From: an uncultured Acetatifactor sp.
GTDB lineage: Bacteria > Bacillota > Clostridia > Lachnospirales > Lachnospiraceae
Assembly: GCA_910586835.1 (NCBI GenBank)
Contig: CAJUJU010000042.1
Location: forward strand, 1-36,850
DNA length: 36,850 bases
Direction: 5' to 3'
In this document: positions 24,562-32,768 of the stretch, piece by piece
Layout: each line of letters starts with the position of its first letter
Numbering within the stretch: the first letter of the stretch is position 1
Translations under genes and position numbers: made by a program
The notes under the pieces: model-generated
Seen by the model: only the letters and a program-made list of their open reading frames with translations
What the model was told of the DNA's origin: nothing
Databases searched by the model: none

Positions 24562-26277
24562 ATGAAGAATAACATTGTAAAACGACTGCTTGCGCTGGGA
24601 ATGACCACAGCCATGGTGTTTTCCATGGCAGCCTGCGGCGACAGCGGGGAACAGCCGTCTGACAGCGTAAGCAGCGGCAGCTCCAGTGAAAGTACTCCGG
24701 ACTCTGGATCCGACAGCGGCTCCGACGCACAGGAAAGCAACTCAGGCGCGGGGGAGAAGTCATGGCCTGACGACGTGACGCTGTCCTATTATATCAGAGG
24801 CGGCACAGCGGAGTATGAGCCCTATCTGTATAAGGATCTGGTCGGAATCAACAAGATTCAGGAGGCGACAGGGATCAACATTGACTTTGATGTAATCTGC
24901 GGAGACAACGATGCCATTCAGACCCAGTATCTGGCTATGCTCACCAGCAACAATTACCCCGATATAATTCAGTGGCTCAATGACGAGGCTTATTCCGGAG
25001 GTGTGGGGCAGCTTTACAACGATGGAATTATCATTGAATTGAATGACCTGATTGATAATTATATGCCGAACCTGAAGGCCATTCTGGAGAAGTATCCCAA
25101 TCTGGCCAAGGATATGGCAAACGATGACGGACAGTATCTGTATTTTACCAAGCTGAATTCTTTGTCCAATATCGATGACCTGATGAGCATCACTTACTGG
25201 GGATTCCTGATGAGGAAGGACTGGCTGGAAAATGTGGGCATGAGTGTTCCCACCACGATGGACGAGTGGTATGAGGTACTGAAAGCTTTCAAGACCCAGG
25301 ATCCAAACGGCAACGGACTGGACGACGAGATTCCCTTTGACGCGGGTGCGGGAGCTTTGACCATGTTCTACCCTGCCTACAATATGCTGACCGGCATCTA
25401 TGTGGATCCGGATACTGGTAAGATCGGCTACGGTGAGTACACTGAGAAGTACAAGGAGTTCCTTACTACTATGAACAAGTGGTATTCCGAGGGCCTGATC
25501 GACGATATTTATGATGAGAACTATAATCTGGTGGGCAGCGATGTGACCGACGAGCATATTTACGGCGATATCGCTGGTTCCTGGAAGGGTCTGGCAAACA
25601 ACTGGGAGCAGAGACTGCCCGGCATTCTGGAAAAGAACGCAAACGCTGACCTGGTGGCGGTTCCCTGGGTGCAGTCAACCATGAACTCCAAGAAGTATAC
25701 GCCCAATACCTATTATTCTACCATTGACAGGACTACAGTATGTATCTCCGTGGACTGCAAATATCCCGAGGCGGCGGCAACGCTGATCGACTATATGTAC
25801 AGCGAGGAGGGCGGACTGTATCTGACCTGGGGCGTAGAGGGCGAAAGCTATGTCACCAATGATGACGGAACCCGTTCCTGGACGGAGGCTGCGGATGAAG
25901 TGATCGATTATTATGACGGTTCTTTCCCCAGAAAGTTCACCTATGCCATGGCTCATGTAAGCTTCCCCAGACTTGACCAGAACGACACCAGCGCAACCAG
26001 AGAGCAGCAGTATGTGGATGCGTGTGAACTGTGGGCAGATGCGGAGCTTGACATGATTTATCCCAAGGCGATCTCTGTGACGCAGGATCAGCATAATGCG
26101 GCAGTGGGCGCAGAATCCGACATCGGAGGCTATATTGCCGAAATGCAGATGAAGTTTATCACCGGCGAGGAGCCGCTGACCAACTTTGACAATTATCTGG
26201 ATACGTTGAAGAAGATGGGAATCGAAGATCTGATCGCCGTATACCAGGATGCCTATGACAGATATCAGGCGAGATAA
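24562..26277 (+). CDS. Extracellular solute-binding lipoprotein 1 of ABC system 2
   Basis: A 571-residue lipoprotein. It has a near-ideal AAGGAGGATTAT before ATG 24562, so it is probably among the most strongly translated genes here. Signal peptide with lipobox SMAAC, Cys25, then a Ser/Asp/Gly-rich linker (about 27-65). The binding domain resembles LipO/YtcQ-type oligosaccharide receptors: GINKIQEATGINIDFDVICG, SNNYPDIIQWLNDEA, TQDPNGNGLDDEIPF and a final FITGEEPLTNFDNYLDTLK. The acidic DPNGNGLDDEIPF segment is an EF-hand-like calcium loop common in this subfamily. It should deliver substrate to permease pair 2. Its paralogue is at 26466. Substrate unknown; pectic oligosaccharide is likely from context. 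Confidence 0.95.
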   Translation: MKNNIVKRLLALGMTTAMVFSMAACGDSGEQPSDSVSSGSSSESTPDSGSDSGSDAQESNSGAGEKSWPDDVTLSYYIRGGTAEYEPYLYKDLVGINKIQEATGINIDFDVICGDNDAIQTQYLAMLTSNNYPDIIQWLNDEAYSGGVGQLYNDGIIIELNDLIDNYMPNLKAILEKYPNLAKDMANDDGQYLYFTKLNSLSNIDDLMSITYWGFLMRKDWLENVGMSVPTTMDEWYEVLKAFKTQDPNGNGLDDEIPFDAGAGALTMFYPAYNMLTGIYVDPDTGKIGYGEYTEKYKEFLTTMNKWYSEGLIDDIYDENYNLVGSDVTDEHIYGDIAGSWKGLANNWEQRLPGILEKNANADLVAVPWVQSTMNSKKYTPNTYYSTIDRTTVCISVDCKYPEAAATLIDYMYSEEGGLYLTWGVEGESYVTNDDGTRSWTEAADEVIDYYDGSFPRKFTYAMAHVSFPRLDQNDTSATREQQYVDACELWADAELDMIYPKAISVTQDQHNAAVGAESDIGGYIAEMQMKFITGEEPLTNFDNYLDTLKKMGIEDLIAVYQDAYDRYQAR

Positions 26278-26369
26278 ATGATCTGAATAGATTGTATGAG
26301 GAATGGGGAGCATGATATACTGTGAGAGCACAGCTTTTACAGTAGTGTGAGGAATTTTGAAAAACAGTA

Positions 26370-26403
26370 CATAGTCCGGGGGGCGTTTGCCTTCCGGACT
26401 ATG
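26370..26403. repeat. Fifteen-base-pair hairpin between the two solute-binding genes
   Basis: CATAGTCCGG and CCGGACTATG form the base of a stem that continues with two G-T wobbles and three more pairs to a GTTT tetraloop: 15 pairs without a bulge. A-rich sequence lies before it (GAAAAACAGTA), and TTTTT only about 12 bases after it, so on the plus strand it is not a canonical terminator. It could stabilise the upstream mRNA or attenuate readthrough into the second binding-protein gene, as REP-type hairpins do after binding-protein genes. It could also terminate minus-strand transcripts. Confidence 0.7.
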
Positions 26404-26465
26404 AGCGAATACGGGGATTTTTGTGTCGGGGGCACAAGAAGCGTCGTGTGCAGGGAGGTTTGTCT

Positions 26466-28007
26466 ATGGGAGGGAAAAAGAAAAAGGGGTTGGCGTGGTG
26501 CATTATTTCGCTGCTGATCCCGGTGGTGTTGTCGGGGTGCGCAGGTGAGCAGGGGGAGGGGACGGAGCGGCCTGAGATCGTGTGGGTTCTGCGGGAAGCG
26601 GACGAAGCGCTGTACAATAATCTGGAAGGAATCAAAAAGATTGAAGAAGCCACGGGGGTGGATATCACCTTCCGGCTGATGACGGACGATGAATATAACT
26701 ATATGATCGCGTTCGGAGATTATCCGGACGTGATGGTGAGCAACCTTTATACAGGGGAGGTTCTGGAATTGTATGACAGAGGGATTATTCTGGAGCTGAC
26801 CGATCTGATTATGGAAGATTCTGTGTATCTGAAGCAGATTTACGGGGAGCATCCGGATATCTATAAGGAGACGCAGACAAATGACGGGAAGCTGATTTAC
26901 TTTCCGTCTTTGAATCCTCTTGAGGATGCGGAGGACTTTTACCGAAGCTCTTTTTCGGGACTGCTGATGCGGCAGGACTGGCTGAAGCGGCTGGATCTGG
27001 AGATTCCGGAAACCATTGCGGAGTGGCACCAGGTGCTGACTGCCTTTCGGGACGGAGATCCCAACGGAAACGGCCGGGCGGACGAAATACCCTTCGACGA
27101 CAACAGACTCTGGGTGTTTGCGTCTGCCTTTGGAGTGCTGGACGGATTTTATATCACGCCGGAGGGGAGAGTGGCCTACGGCTGTATGGAGGACGGCTAC
27201 AGGGATTATCTGACCATGATGAATCAGTGGTATGAGGAAGGACTGATCGGTCGGGCAGCCATAACCGGTTCCACCAAATGGAGTGAAGCAAATATCATAG
27301 GCAATATTTCAGGATCCTTTTACGGGCTGGATAATGCCTGGCGGTATTATCTGCCGAGTCTGAGAGAGGTGGAGGAGCGTGCGGAACTTGCGGCAGTTCC
27401 CGTTCCAAAGGCGGCAGACGGGGTATCCTACTGCAATGTTAACAGAGTCAGTACGCATGTCAGGGATCAGGTAACGGTGATCACGTCGGACTGCAGTGAT
27501 CCTCAGGCGGCGCTGAAGGTCATTGATTATATGTACAGTGAAGAAGGTTCGGCCCTGCTGACATGGGGCATCGAGGGTGTGACCTATGAAGTCCTTCCTG
27601 ACGGCGGCAGGGTATTGCTGCCGGAGGCGCTGGAGATTGCGGATTCCGGGTATCTGAAGCTGCATCATGTGGCCATCGGGCATAGTGCATTTCCGAAATA
27701 TGACGGAGAGACAGTGCTTTTGCAGACTTATCCAAAGGAGCAGCTGACTGCCGAAATGGTCTGGGCGGACTGCGACACATCCATGCTCTGGCCGGCCAAC
27801 ATTCTGTTTTCCGCTGAGGACAGGAAGCGGGTGAACAGTCTGATGGCCAATATAGAGGCATATGTGACGGAACAGAAGACAGCCTTTATCACGGGAGAGC
27901 AGCCGATGGACACCTATGAGGATTTTCGGAAGACGCTGAGGGCCATGCAGATTGATGAGGTCCTCCGGATTTATCAGGAAAATTACGATGTCTATCTGAA
28001 AAAATAG
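26466..28007 (+). CDS. Extracellular solute-binding lipoprotein 2 of ABC system 2
   Basis: A 513-residue lipoprotein, clearly paralogous to 24562. It shares an EATGVDITFRLMTDDEYNY segment, the calcium-type loop DPNGNGRADEIPF, YMYSEEGSALLTWGIEG and the C-terminal FITGEQPMDTYEDFRKTLR. ATG 26466 follows GGGAGG; signal peptide with lipobox LSGC, Cys25. It lacks the long Ser-rich linker of its sister. The gene lies behind the strong hairpin at 26370-26403, so it may be expressed less. Two receptors for one permease pair suggest either a wider range of ligands or capture of different chain lengths. Neither protein seems broken. Function as a sugar receptor is confident, ligand not. Confidence 0.95.
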   Translation: MGGKKKKGLAWCIISLLIPVVLSGCAGEQGEGTERPEIVWVLREADEALYNNLEGIKKIEEATGVDITFRLMTDDEYNYMIAFGDYPDVMVSNLYTGEVLELYDRGIILELTDLIMEDSVYLKQIYGEHPDIYKETQTNDGKLIYFPSLNPLEDAEDFYRSSFSGLLMRQDWLKRLDLEIPETIAEWHQVLTAFRDGDPNGNGRADEIPFDDNRLWVFASAFGVLDGFYITPEGRVAYGCMEDGYRDYLTMMNQWYEEGLIGRAAITGSTKWSEANIIGNISGSFYGLDNAWRYYLPSLREVEERAELAAVPVPKAADGVSYCNVNRVSTHVRDQVTVITSDCSDPQAALKVIDYMYSEEGSALLTWGIEGVTYEVLPDGGRVLLPEALEIADSGYLKLHHVAIGHSAFPKYDGETVLLQTYPKEQLTAEMVWADCDTSMLWPANILFSAEDRKRVNSLMANIEAYVTEQKTAFITGEQPMDTYEDFRKTLRAMQIDEVLRIYQENYDVYLKK

Positions 28008-28045
28008 AGTGTTTTGAACCGCCAGGGGCGGCATGGGGGATCGGT

Positions 28046-28249
28046 ATGAGTGACGGGAATTATTTGCAGAGAAAGGAAGTGAGGGAGGCCGTTGCGGCGG
28101 GACAGGAGGCGCTTGGGTATCTGAACAGGGCCAGAGGAGCGCTGAGACGTTTTCAGAAAGAGCTTATGGATGTGGATAATGTCCCGGAGGAAGTATTTTC
28201 CGAAAATCTTAAGAAAACTCCATGCAAAATCTTAACCTGCACCGCGTAG
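28046..28249 (+). CDS. Small helical protein, possibly an internally deleted remnant
   Basis: A 67-residue frame with GGGGGAT upstream of ATG 28046, 38 bases after the second binding-protein gene. Charged helical sequence runs from residue 6 to 42 (RKEVREAVAAGQEALGYLNR, then RRFQKELMDVDN), after which the frame drifts into a tail rich in Lys, Thr and Cys. From memory, longer Firmicute hypothetical proteins have a similar EAxxAGExALxxL start and, about 80 residues later, a QRFQRELxDV segment; here the two would be joined directly. So this may be an internally shortened copy rather than a native small protein. No function can be offered. Confidence 0.45.
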   Translation: MSDGNYLQRKEVREAVAAGQEALGYLNRARGALRRFQKELMDVDNVPEEVFSENLKKTPCKILTCTA

Positions 28250-28320
28250 GATGAAGGAGTCCGGGAAAAGAAACAGGCGCGATGAGGCGGCCTGTCCGAG
28301 GCGGATCAGGAGGGAATGGA

Positions 28321-29223
28321 ATGAGTGTGGAGATTGCGGTTCTGGCTGATATACACAGCAATTATGTGGCGCTGGAGCGCTGTGTGGAGTTTGCCCTGAA
28401 GAGGGGAATCCGACAGTTTCTGTTTTTGGGAGATTATGTAGGTGAGTTTGCCTGGCCGGAGCGGACGATGGAATTGCTGCGGGAATATGATGCGTCCTAT
28501 GACTGTCTGTTCATCCGCGGCAACAAAGAAGATTATTGGCTGGGGTATCGTGACGGCGGGGAGAGGGGCTGGAAAGAATATGGCTCGACCACGGGGGCGC
28601 TGTATTATGCCTATCACCGTCTGGAGGACAGAGATCTGGCGTTTTTTGAGGGACTTCCTGTCTCCCGGAGGCTGGAATACGGCAATTTGCCGCCCCTGCT
28701 TGCCTGTCACGGTTCTCCGGGAAACGTAAAGGGGCAGCTGTGCCTGAGTGATGAAGAGACAAAGAATGCACTTTTGGCTGCCGGAGCAAATTGTGTCCTG
28801 CACGGACATTCCCATATTCAGGGGAAGACCGTGTACGACGGCCGGATTGCACTGAATCCCGGCTCTGTGGGGCTTGCGCTGAAGGCGGAAGGAAAGGCAC
28901 AGTTTGCCATTTTGCACGGGGAGACCGACGGCTTCCGGGAGGAGCTGATCAGCCTGGATTATGACCGGGAGCGGGTCATTCGGGAGCTGTGTGAGTCCGG
29001 GCTGGCAGAGCGGGCGCCTTACTGGTGTCTGGTCACGGAATATTTGCTTCGCGGCAGAGGCGGGGAGACGGATATCGGACACGCGGACGTTCTGTTCCGC
29101 GCCATGGAGCTGTGCAGACAGAAAAACGGCAGCTGTATCTGGCCGGATATTCCGGAGGCCTGCTGGGAGCAGGCAGCCTGGGAGCTGCTGCCGGATTTGA
29201 AGGGAATGATCTGTATAAAATAG
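28321..29223 (+). CDS. Metallophosphoesterase family protein (YfcE/MJ0936-like)
   Basis: A 300-residue calcineurin-like phosphoesterase. The metal-binding motifs are all present in order: Asp10-x-His12 (ADIHSN), GDYVG, GNKED, the His in CHGSP, and HGHSHIQG. This set binds two metal ions and hydrolyses phosphomono- or diesters. The core is about 215 residues; the remaining 85 are helical and extra. ATG 28321 has CAGGAGGGA upstream; an earlier in-frame start at 28282 has nothing useful. It follows the small ORF and may be the last gene of the operon, although its role in sugar use is unclear; nucleotide or sugar phosphate hydrolysis are both possible. All motifs are intact, so it should be active. 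Confidence 0.95.
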   Translation: MSVEIAVLADIHSNYVALERCVEFALKRGIRQFLFLGDYVGEFAWPERTMELLREYDASYDCLFIRGNKEDYWLGYRDGGERGWKEYGSTTGALYYAYHRLEDRDLAFFEGLPVSRRLEYGNLPPLLACHGSPGNVKGQLCLSDEETKNALLAAGANCVLHGHSHIQGKTVYDGRIALNPGSVGLALKAEGKAQFAILHGETDGFREELISLDYDRERVIRELCESGLAERAPYWCLVTEYLLRGRGGETDIGHADVLFRAMELCRQKNGSCIWPDIPEACWEQAAWELLPDLKGMICIK

Positions 29224-29232
29224 GAATCTTTC

Positions 29233-29300
29233 TTGCAATCACAAAAAAATTATGCTAAAATACATACAGGCAAAGAACACATCTGAGATTAGATTAATCT
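29233..29300 (+). promoter_or_regulatory. Promoter and palindrome upstream of the Rpn gene
   Basis: -35 TTGCAA (29233-29238), 17 bases, -10 TAAAAT (29256-29261). About 30 bases further on is the perfect 10-bp palindrome AGATTAATCT (29291-29300), a possible operator. The transcript would have a leader of roughly 190 bases before the start codon at 29457. Confidence 0.5.
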
Positions 29301-29405
29301 TATTGTGGCATTATGGGATGTACGGAAATCTTCCGGTCTCGGTGCCATGTCGTATCCGCAAAGAAAAAGCTCTGCGGGAACTCCTTGCTTATAAACTGAA
29401 GAATT

Positions 29406-29436
29406 GCAGGGAGGATGCCTGAGAAAGCCTCTCTGC
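29406..29436 (+). promoter_or_regulatory. Leader hairpin covering a decoy ribosome site and ATG
   Basis: GCAGGGAGG (29406-29414) pairs with CCTCTCTGC (29428-29436), nine pairs with one G-U, around a 13-base loop that begins with the in-frame ATG 29415. The stem hides GGGAGG, and the working ribosome site AGAGGAAAAAGG lies just after it, which supports the start at 29457. Confidence 0.5.
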
Positions 29437-29456
29437 AGGAAAGAGAGGAAAAAGGT

Positions 29457-30404
29457 ATGAGGCAGAAAACAAACGGAGAAGGAAGCGCCGCACAGGCAGT
29501 GCTTCCGGAGGACTATCAGCTCAATCGGAGTGATTTCGCACTGTTTATGTCGGTGATGAAGGAGAAGAGGGCATACGAGGACGTGCTGAGCATTGTGCTG
29601 GACGAGCCCGGGCTGCGTCTGAAGGAGGTCAGGGCGGAACAGGTGGTGCTGAACAGGTCAGGGAAGCGGGCCATCCGCCTGGATGCCTGGGCGGTGGACG
29701 AGTCGGACAGGCAGTTTGACATGGAGATGCAGAATGATGCCCGGGGGGACGATGTGCGCAGGCGTTCCAGATTTTATCAGGGTCTTCTGGATACGCCGGT
29801 ACTGAAGGCGGGGAAGAAGACCCGCTACAGGAGCCTGCCGTCCACGGCGATCATCTTTATCACACAGGAAGATCTATTCGGGAGGGATCTGGCCAGGTAT
29901 ACCTTCAGTGAGCAGTGCCGGGAGGTGCCGGGGCTGCCGCTGGAGGACGGAACTCAGAAGATTTTTCTGAACATGACGAGCAGAAACGGCCGTCCGGAGC
30001 TGGTGAGCCTGCTTCAGTATATGAGGCATACCACGCTGGAGAATCCGGACATAACGGTGAGGGATGAAAGGATTCTGGATCTGGCGGGGATCGTGGAAGA
30101 GGTAAAGCAATCGGAGGAATGGGAGGCCGTAAAGATGAATATTCTGGAGATCGGGCTTGCACAGGGAATCGAGAAGGGAATAGAACAGGGAATCGAGAAG
30201 GGGCTGGAGCAGGGGACAGCACAGACCTTGGTAAAAAATGTGGAATCTGCGATGAAACATTTTAAGATAGATTTGAGCAAAGCCTGTGAAGGGCTGGGAA
30301 CATCCGTGAGGGAATATGAAGAGGCGAGGAAAAAGCTGGCAGCGGTGGGATTGCAATCAACCGCAGGAGAAACGGTTGGTAACATTTCCCGGGGGATTTC
30401 GTGA
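29457..30404 (+). CDS. Rpn-family PD-(D/E)XK nuclease/putative transposase
   Basis: A 315-residue protein of the recombination-promoting nuclease family (PDDEXK_2). The core reads RLDAWAVDESDRQFDMEMQ, giving Asp76, Glu90 and Gln92 of the D-ExQ active site used by this group in place of ExK. FYQGLLDTPVLKAGKKTRY and IIFITQEDLFGRD are further family segments. Near the C-terminus, about 238-258, is the family's GxxxG-like repeat (GIEKGIEQGIEKGLEQG), then a short helical tail. Start 29457 has AGAGGAAAAAGG before it; the ATG at 29415 sits in a hairpin. Rpn proteins are single-strand-type nucleases proposed to act in recombination or phage defence. No inverted repeats or second transposase gene flank it, so I do not call a mobile element. 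Confidence 0.93.
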   Translation: MRQKTNGEGSAAQAVLPEDYQLNRSDFALFMSVMKEKRAYEDVLSIVLDEPGLRLKEVRAEQVVLNRSGKRAIRLDAWAVDESDRQFDMEMQNDARGDDVRRRSRFYQGLLDTPVLKAGKKTRYRSLPSTAIIFITQEDLFGRDLARYTFSEQCREVPGLPLEDGTQKIFLNMTSRNGRPELVSLLQYMRHTTLENPDITVRDERILDLAGIVEEVKQSEEWEAVKMNILEIGLAQGIEKGIEQGIEKGLEQGTAQTLVKNVESAMKHFKIDLSKACEGLGTSVREYEEARKKLAAVGLQSTAGETVGNISRGIS

Positions 30405-30432
30405 CAACTGTAAAATATTTTCGTGAAAACAG
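30397..30432. promoter_or_regulatory. Direct repeats of LytTR-site type upstream of the response regulator
   Basis: TTTCGTGACAACTG (30397-30410) and TTTCGTGAAAACAG (30419-30432) match at 12 of 14 positions with a 22-bp period. On the minus strand the first reads ACAGTTGTCACGAAA, close to the ACAGTTnnG half-site that AgrA/ComE-type LytTR proteins bind as pairs about 21-23 bp apart. A possible -10 (TAAAAT, 30411-30416) lies between the repeats, so autoregulation is likely. The repeats are seen directly; the binding is inferred. Confidence 0.6.
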
Positions 30433-30461
30433 CCGAAATATATGGCAGGGGTGTGAGCACC

Positions 30462-31172
30462 ATGAAAATTGCCATATGCGATGACGAGAGGGAAATATGC
30501 GAGGGGCTGGAACGCCTGATACGGAAACAGAGGGCGGAGGCCGAGGTGGTTTTGTTTTCTTCCGGAGGACAGCTTTTGGAGTCCAGAGAGCGTTTTCAGA
30601 TTGTGCTCATGGATATCCAGATGGAAGGGATGAGCGGGATCGAGACCGCCAGGGCACTGCGGATGAAGGATGAGACAGCAGTTCTCATCTTTGTGACAGC
30701 CCTCAGGGAATATGTTTTTGACGCCTTTGACGTTTCGGCGTTTCATTATCTTCTGAAGCCGGTGTCTGAGGAAAAATTCCGCAGGGTGTTTGAAAAGGCG
30801 TGCGGCGAGGCGGAGCGACGGGAACGGGAGAGCGGAGAGCAGCTCTTTTTCCGGACAAAAAGCCGAAGCTTTACGATTCGGAAGCGGGATATTCTGTATG
30901 TGGAGAGCCGCGGACGCAAGGTGGATATCCATATGCCCAAGGAATGCGTGACGGTTTACAGCACGATGAACGGTATGGAGCAGCAGCTTGGGGAAGATTT
31001 TTATCGCTGTCACAGGGGATATCTGGTCAACCTGGCAAAGGTTGCGGAATATGAGACGGACAGGATTCTGCTTGGCAGCGGGGAAACGGTTTTTATGGCC
31101 AGGGAAAAATATGCGGAGTTTGTAAAGGTATACATGAGGTTCCTGAAAAGAGGAGGAGCGGTTCATGTATAG
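30462..31172 (+). CDS. LytTR-family response regulator (AgrA/ComE-like)
   Basis: A 236-residue two-component regulator. Receiver domain at about 1-120: acidic pair Asp7-Asp8 (ICDDE), phospho-acceptor Asp51 (VLMDIQM), Thr79 (IFVTA) and Lys99 (YLLKPVS). LytTR DNA-binding domain at about 130-232: FRTKSRSFTIRKRDILYVES and FYRCHRGYLVNLAKVAEY are the standard beta-strand signatures. The ATG at 30462 has AGGGGTG upstream; an in-frame ATG at 30423 would begin inside the direct repeats at 30397-30432. Its stop overlaps the kinase start by 8 bases. It probably controls itself through those repeats and perhaps the three-gene cassette behind the kinase. Confidence 0.97.
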   Translation: MKIAICDDEREICEGLERLIRKQRAEAEVVLFSSGGQLLESRERFQIVLMDIQMEGMSGIETARALRMKDETAVLIFVTALREYVFDAFDVSAFHYLLKPVSEEKFRRVFEKACGEAERRERESGEQLFFRTKSRSFTIRKRDILYVESRGRKVDIHMPKECVTVYSTMNGMEQQLGEDFYRCHRGYLVNLAKVAEYETDRILLGSGETVFMAREKYAEFVKVYMRFLKRGGAVHV

Positions 31173-32667
31173 CTTGCTGTTCACCGTCATGGATTTGACG
31201 ATGAATGCCTTTTGGGGATTCTGTCTCTGCAGATTTTTCTGCAGTTTTCTGCGGCGGAAGAGGCTGCGCTTCGGCGGGGATTGCGAAGAGGCAGGAACCG
31301 GTTCCGAAGAATGGCATGCGGGAGGACTTCATCGAGGGGGCTGGCTGCTCTGGGGCTTCTGGATGACATTCAAGGTGTTTTTGGAATATGTGAGAGAGAC
31401 GGATTACAGCAGTGTGGGTATGCTTGTCAGATTATTTTTTCTATATGGCGGGCTATTGTTGTTTACCGGCTTGTTTTACTGTGGGAAAAGAGGGAACCTG
31501 AGTTTCGTGTTCGTGACGTTTGCCGCGGTCAGTGAGATCAGCCGTTTTCTTGCCTATACGGTGTCGCTTTTGGGAAACTGGCTGTATACTCTGAGTTTTT
31601 ATTTCTGGGAGAAGGGGTTCTTTGATAATGTCCAGCAATATGTAAGTGTGACAAAGGCTGTTGCCATGGCGGTTCAGCTGATTATGAATGTGATATTCGG
31701 TCTGGTCATGTGGAAGACATTGTCCTGTGTGAGGAGAACCTGCTCAGGGGAGCTGTCTTTGGAGAGAACTGAACTGATGTTTCTTTTGCTGCCCGGTGTC
31801 ACAGGATTTCTTTTTTGTGTTCTGCTTCGGATCATTATGGTTAATGTGGAAGAACAGATTCCGAGTCTTCTGTATGACCGGTATCCTCTTCTGACAGGAG
31901 TGGTACCTGCGCTGCTGCTTTTGTGTAATTGTTCGATTCTGTACAGTGTAAAGCTGTACAGACAGCTGCAGAGACTGCACGAGGAAAAGAACAGAAGTGC
32001 TATTTTGGAGAGACAGCTGAACAGCATGGAGGAACAACTGCGTGAGACGGAGAGAGTTTATGCAGGAGTTCGGGCCATGAAGCATGATATGCGGAATCAG
32101 TTGGCAGTGCTGGCGGAGTTGACAGAAAGACCGGGGGCAAGGGCGGAGTTTGAGACATATCTGGAGCAGATGAACCGGATGCTGGGCCAGCTGGAATTTC
32201 CCTGCCGAACGGGAAGCGCGGCCGTGGATACGCTGTTTGGCATAAAGTGTCATGAAATGCAGGAGAGGGTTCCCGGGATCCGCTTCGATGCGGAAGGCTT
32301 TATCGTCCCGGAAAATCTGAGAATCTATCCCATGGATTTGAGTGTGATTCTGGGAAATGGACTGGATAACGCCATAGAGGCCTGTGAAAGGCTGGCTGCC
32401 GCAGCACCGGATGAAATTCCCTGGATCCGGGTCAGCGCGCTGTACAGAACGCAGTGCTTTCTGGTGGAGATAGAAAACAGCTTTGACGGGAGACTCAGCC
32501 GTTTGCCGGAGCAGGAGTTTCCGGAGACGTCAAAAGGGGACGGGCAGCTGCATGGGATCGGGCTGCGCAGCATTGAGACTGTTGCGAGGAAGTACCACGG
32601 GGGTGTGGACTGGAGCGCCGAGGGAGGGGTGTTTACGCTGACAGTATTGCTGAAAAGCAAAGCATAA
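31165..32667 (+). CDS. GHKL sensor histidine kinase (AgrC/BlpH/ComD-like)
   Basis: A 500-residue membrane kinase with GAGGAGGAG before ATG 31165. About six or seven hydrophobic segments occupy residues 1-260, including LLFTVMDLTMNAFWGFCL, VGMLVRLFFLYGGLLLFTGL, MFLLLPGVTGFLFCVLL and VPALLLLCNCSILYSVKLY. A coiled coil follows, then the H-box AMKHDMRNQL with His307. The GHKL ATPase has an N-box near residue 397 (LGNGLDNAIEACE) and GIGLRSIETV as the G-box. This build is that of peptide-sensing kinases of Gram-positive bacteria, although no peptide precursor or AgrB/ComA-type processing gene is next to it. The ligand is unknown. It should phosphorylate Asp51 of the regulator. Confidence 0.95.
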   Translation: MYSLLFTVMDLTMNAFWGFCLCRFFCSFLRRKRLRFGGDCEEAGTGSEEWHAGGLHRGGWLLWGFWMTFKVFLEYVRETDYSSVGMLVRLFFLYGGLLLFTGLFYCGKRGNLSFVFVTFAAVSEISRFLAYTVSLLGNWLYTLSFYFWEKGFFDNVQQYVSVTKAVAMAVQLIMNVIFGLVMWKTLSCVRRTCSGELSLERTELMFLLLPGVTGFLFCVLLRIIMVNVEEQIPSLLYDRYPLLTGVVPALLLLCNCSILYSVKLYRQLQRLHEEKNRSAILERQLNSMEEQLRETERVYAGVRAMKHDMRNQLAVLAELTERPGARAEFETYLEQMNRMLGQLEFPCRTGSAAVDTLFGIKCHEMQERVPGIRFDAEGFIVPENLRIYPMDLSVILGNGLDNAIEACERLAAAAPDEIPWIRVSALYRTQCFLVEIENSFDGRLSRLPEQEFPETSKGDGQLHGIGLRSIETVARKYHGGVDWSAEGGVFTLTVLLKSKA

Positions 32668-32768
32668 ATGCAGGGAAACTGAATACAACAGAAACAGGTT
32701 TGATGACATTTTGCAAAGGTATGTCTGCCGGAATGCCGATTTCCAATTCAGGAAGGGGGTGAAAGCAG

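Noticed and set aside
30166..30215. Tandem repeat coding GIEKGIEQGIEKGLEQG
   Set aside because: It is the usual C-terminal repeat of Rpn-family proteins, not a CRISPR or DNA-level satellite.
29457..30404. Insertion sequence around the Rpn gene
   Set aside because: No terminal inverted repeats or target-site duplications seen, and Rpn genes commonly stand alone.
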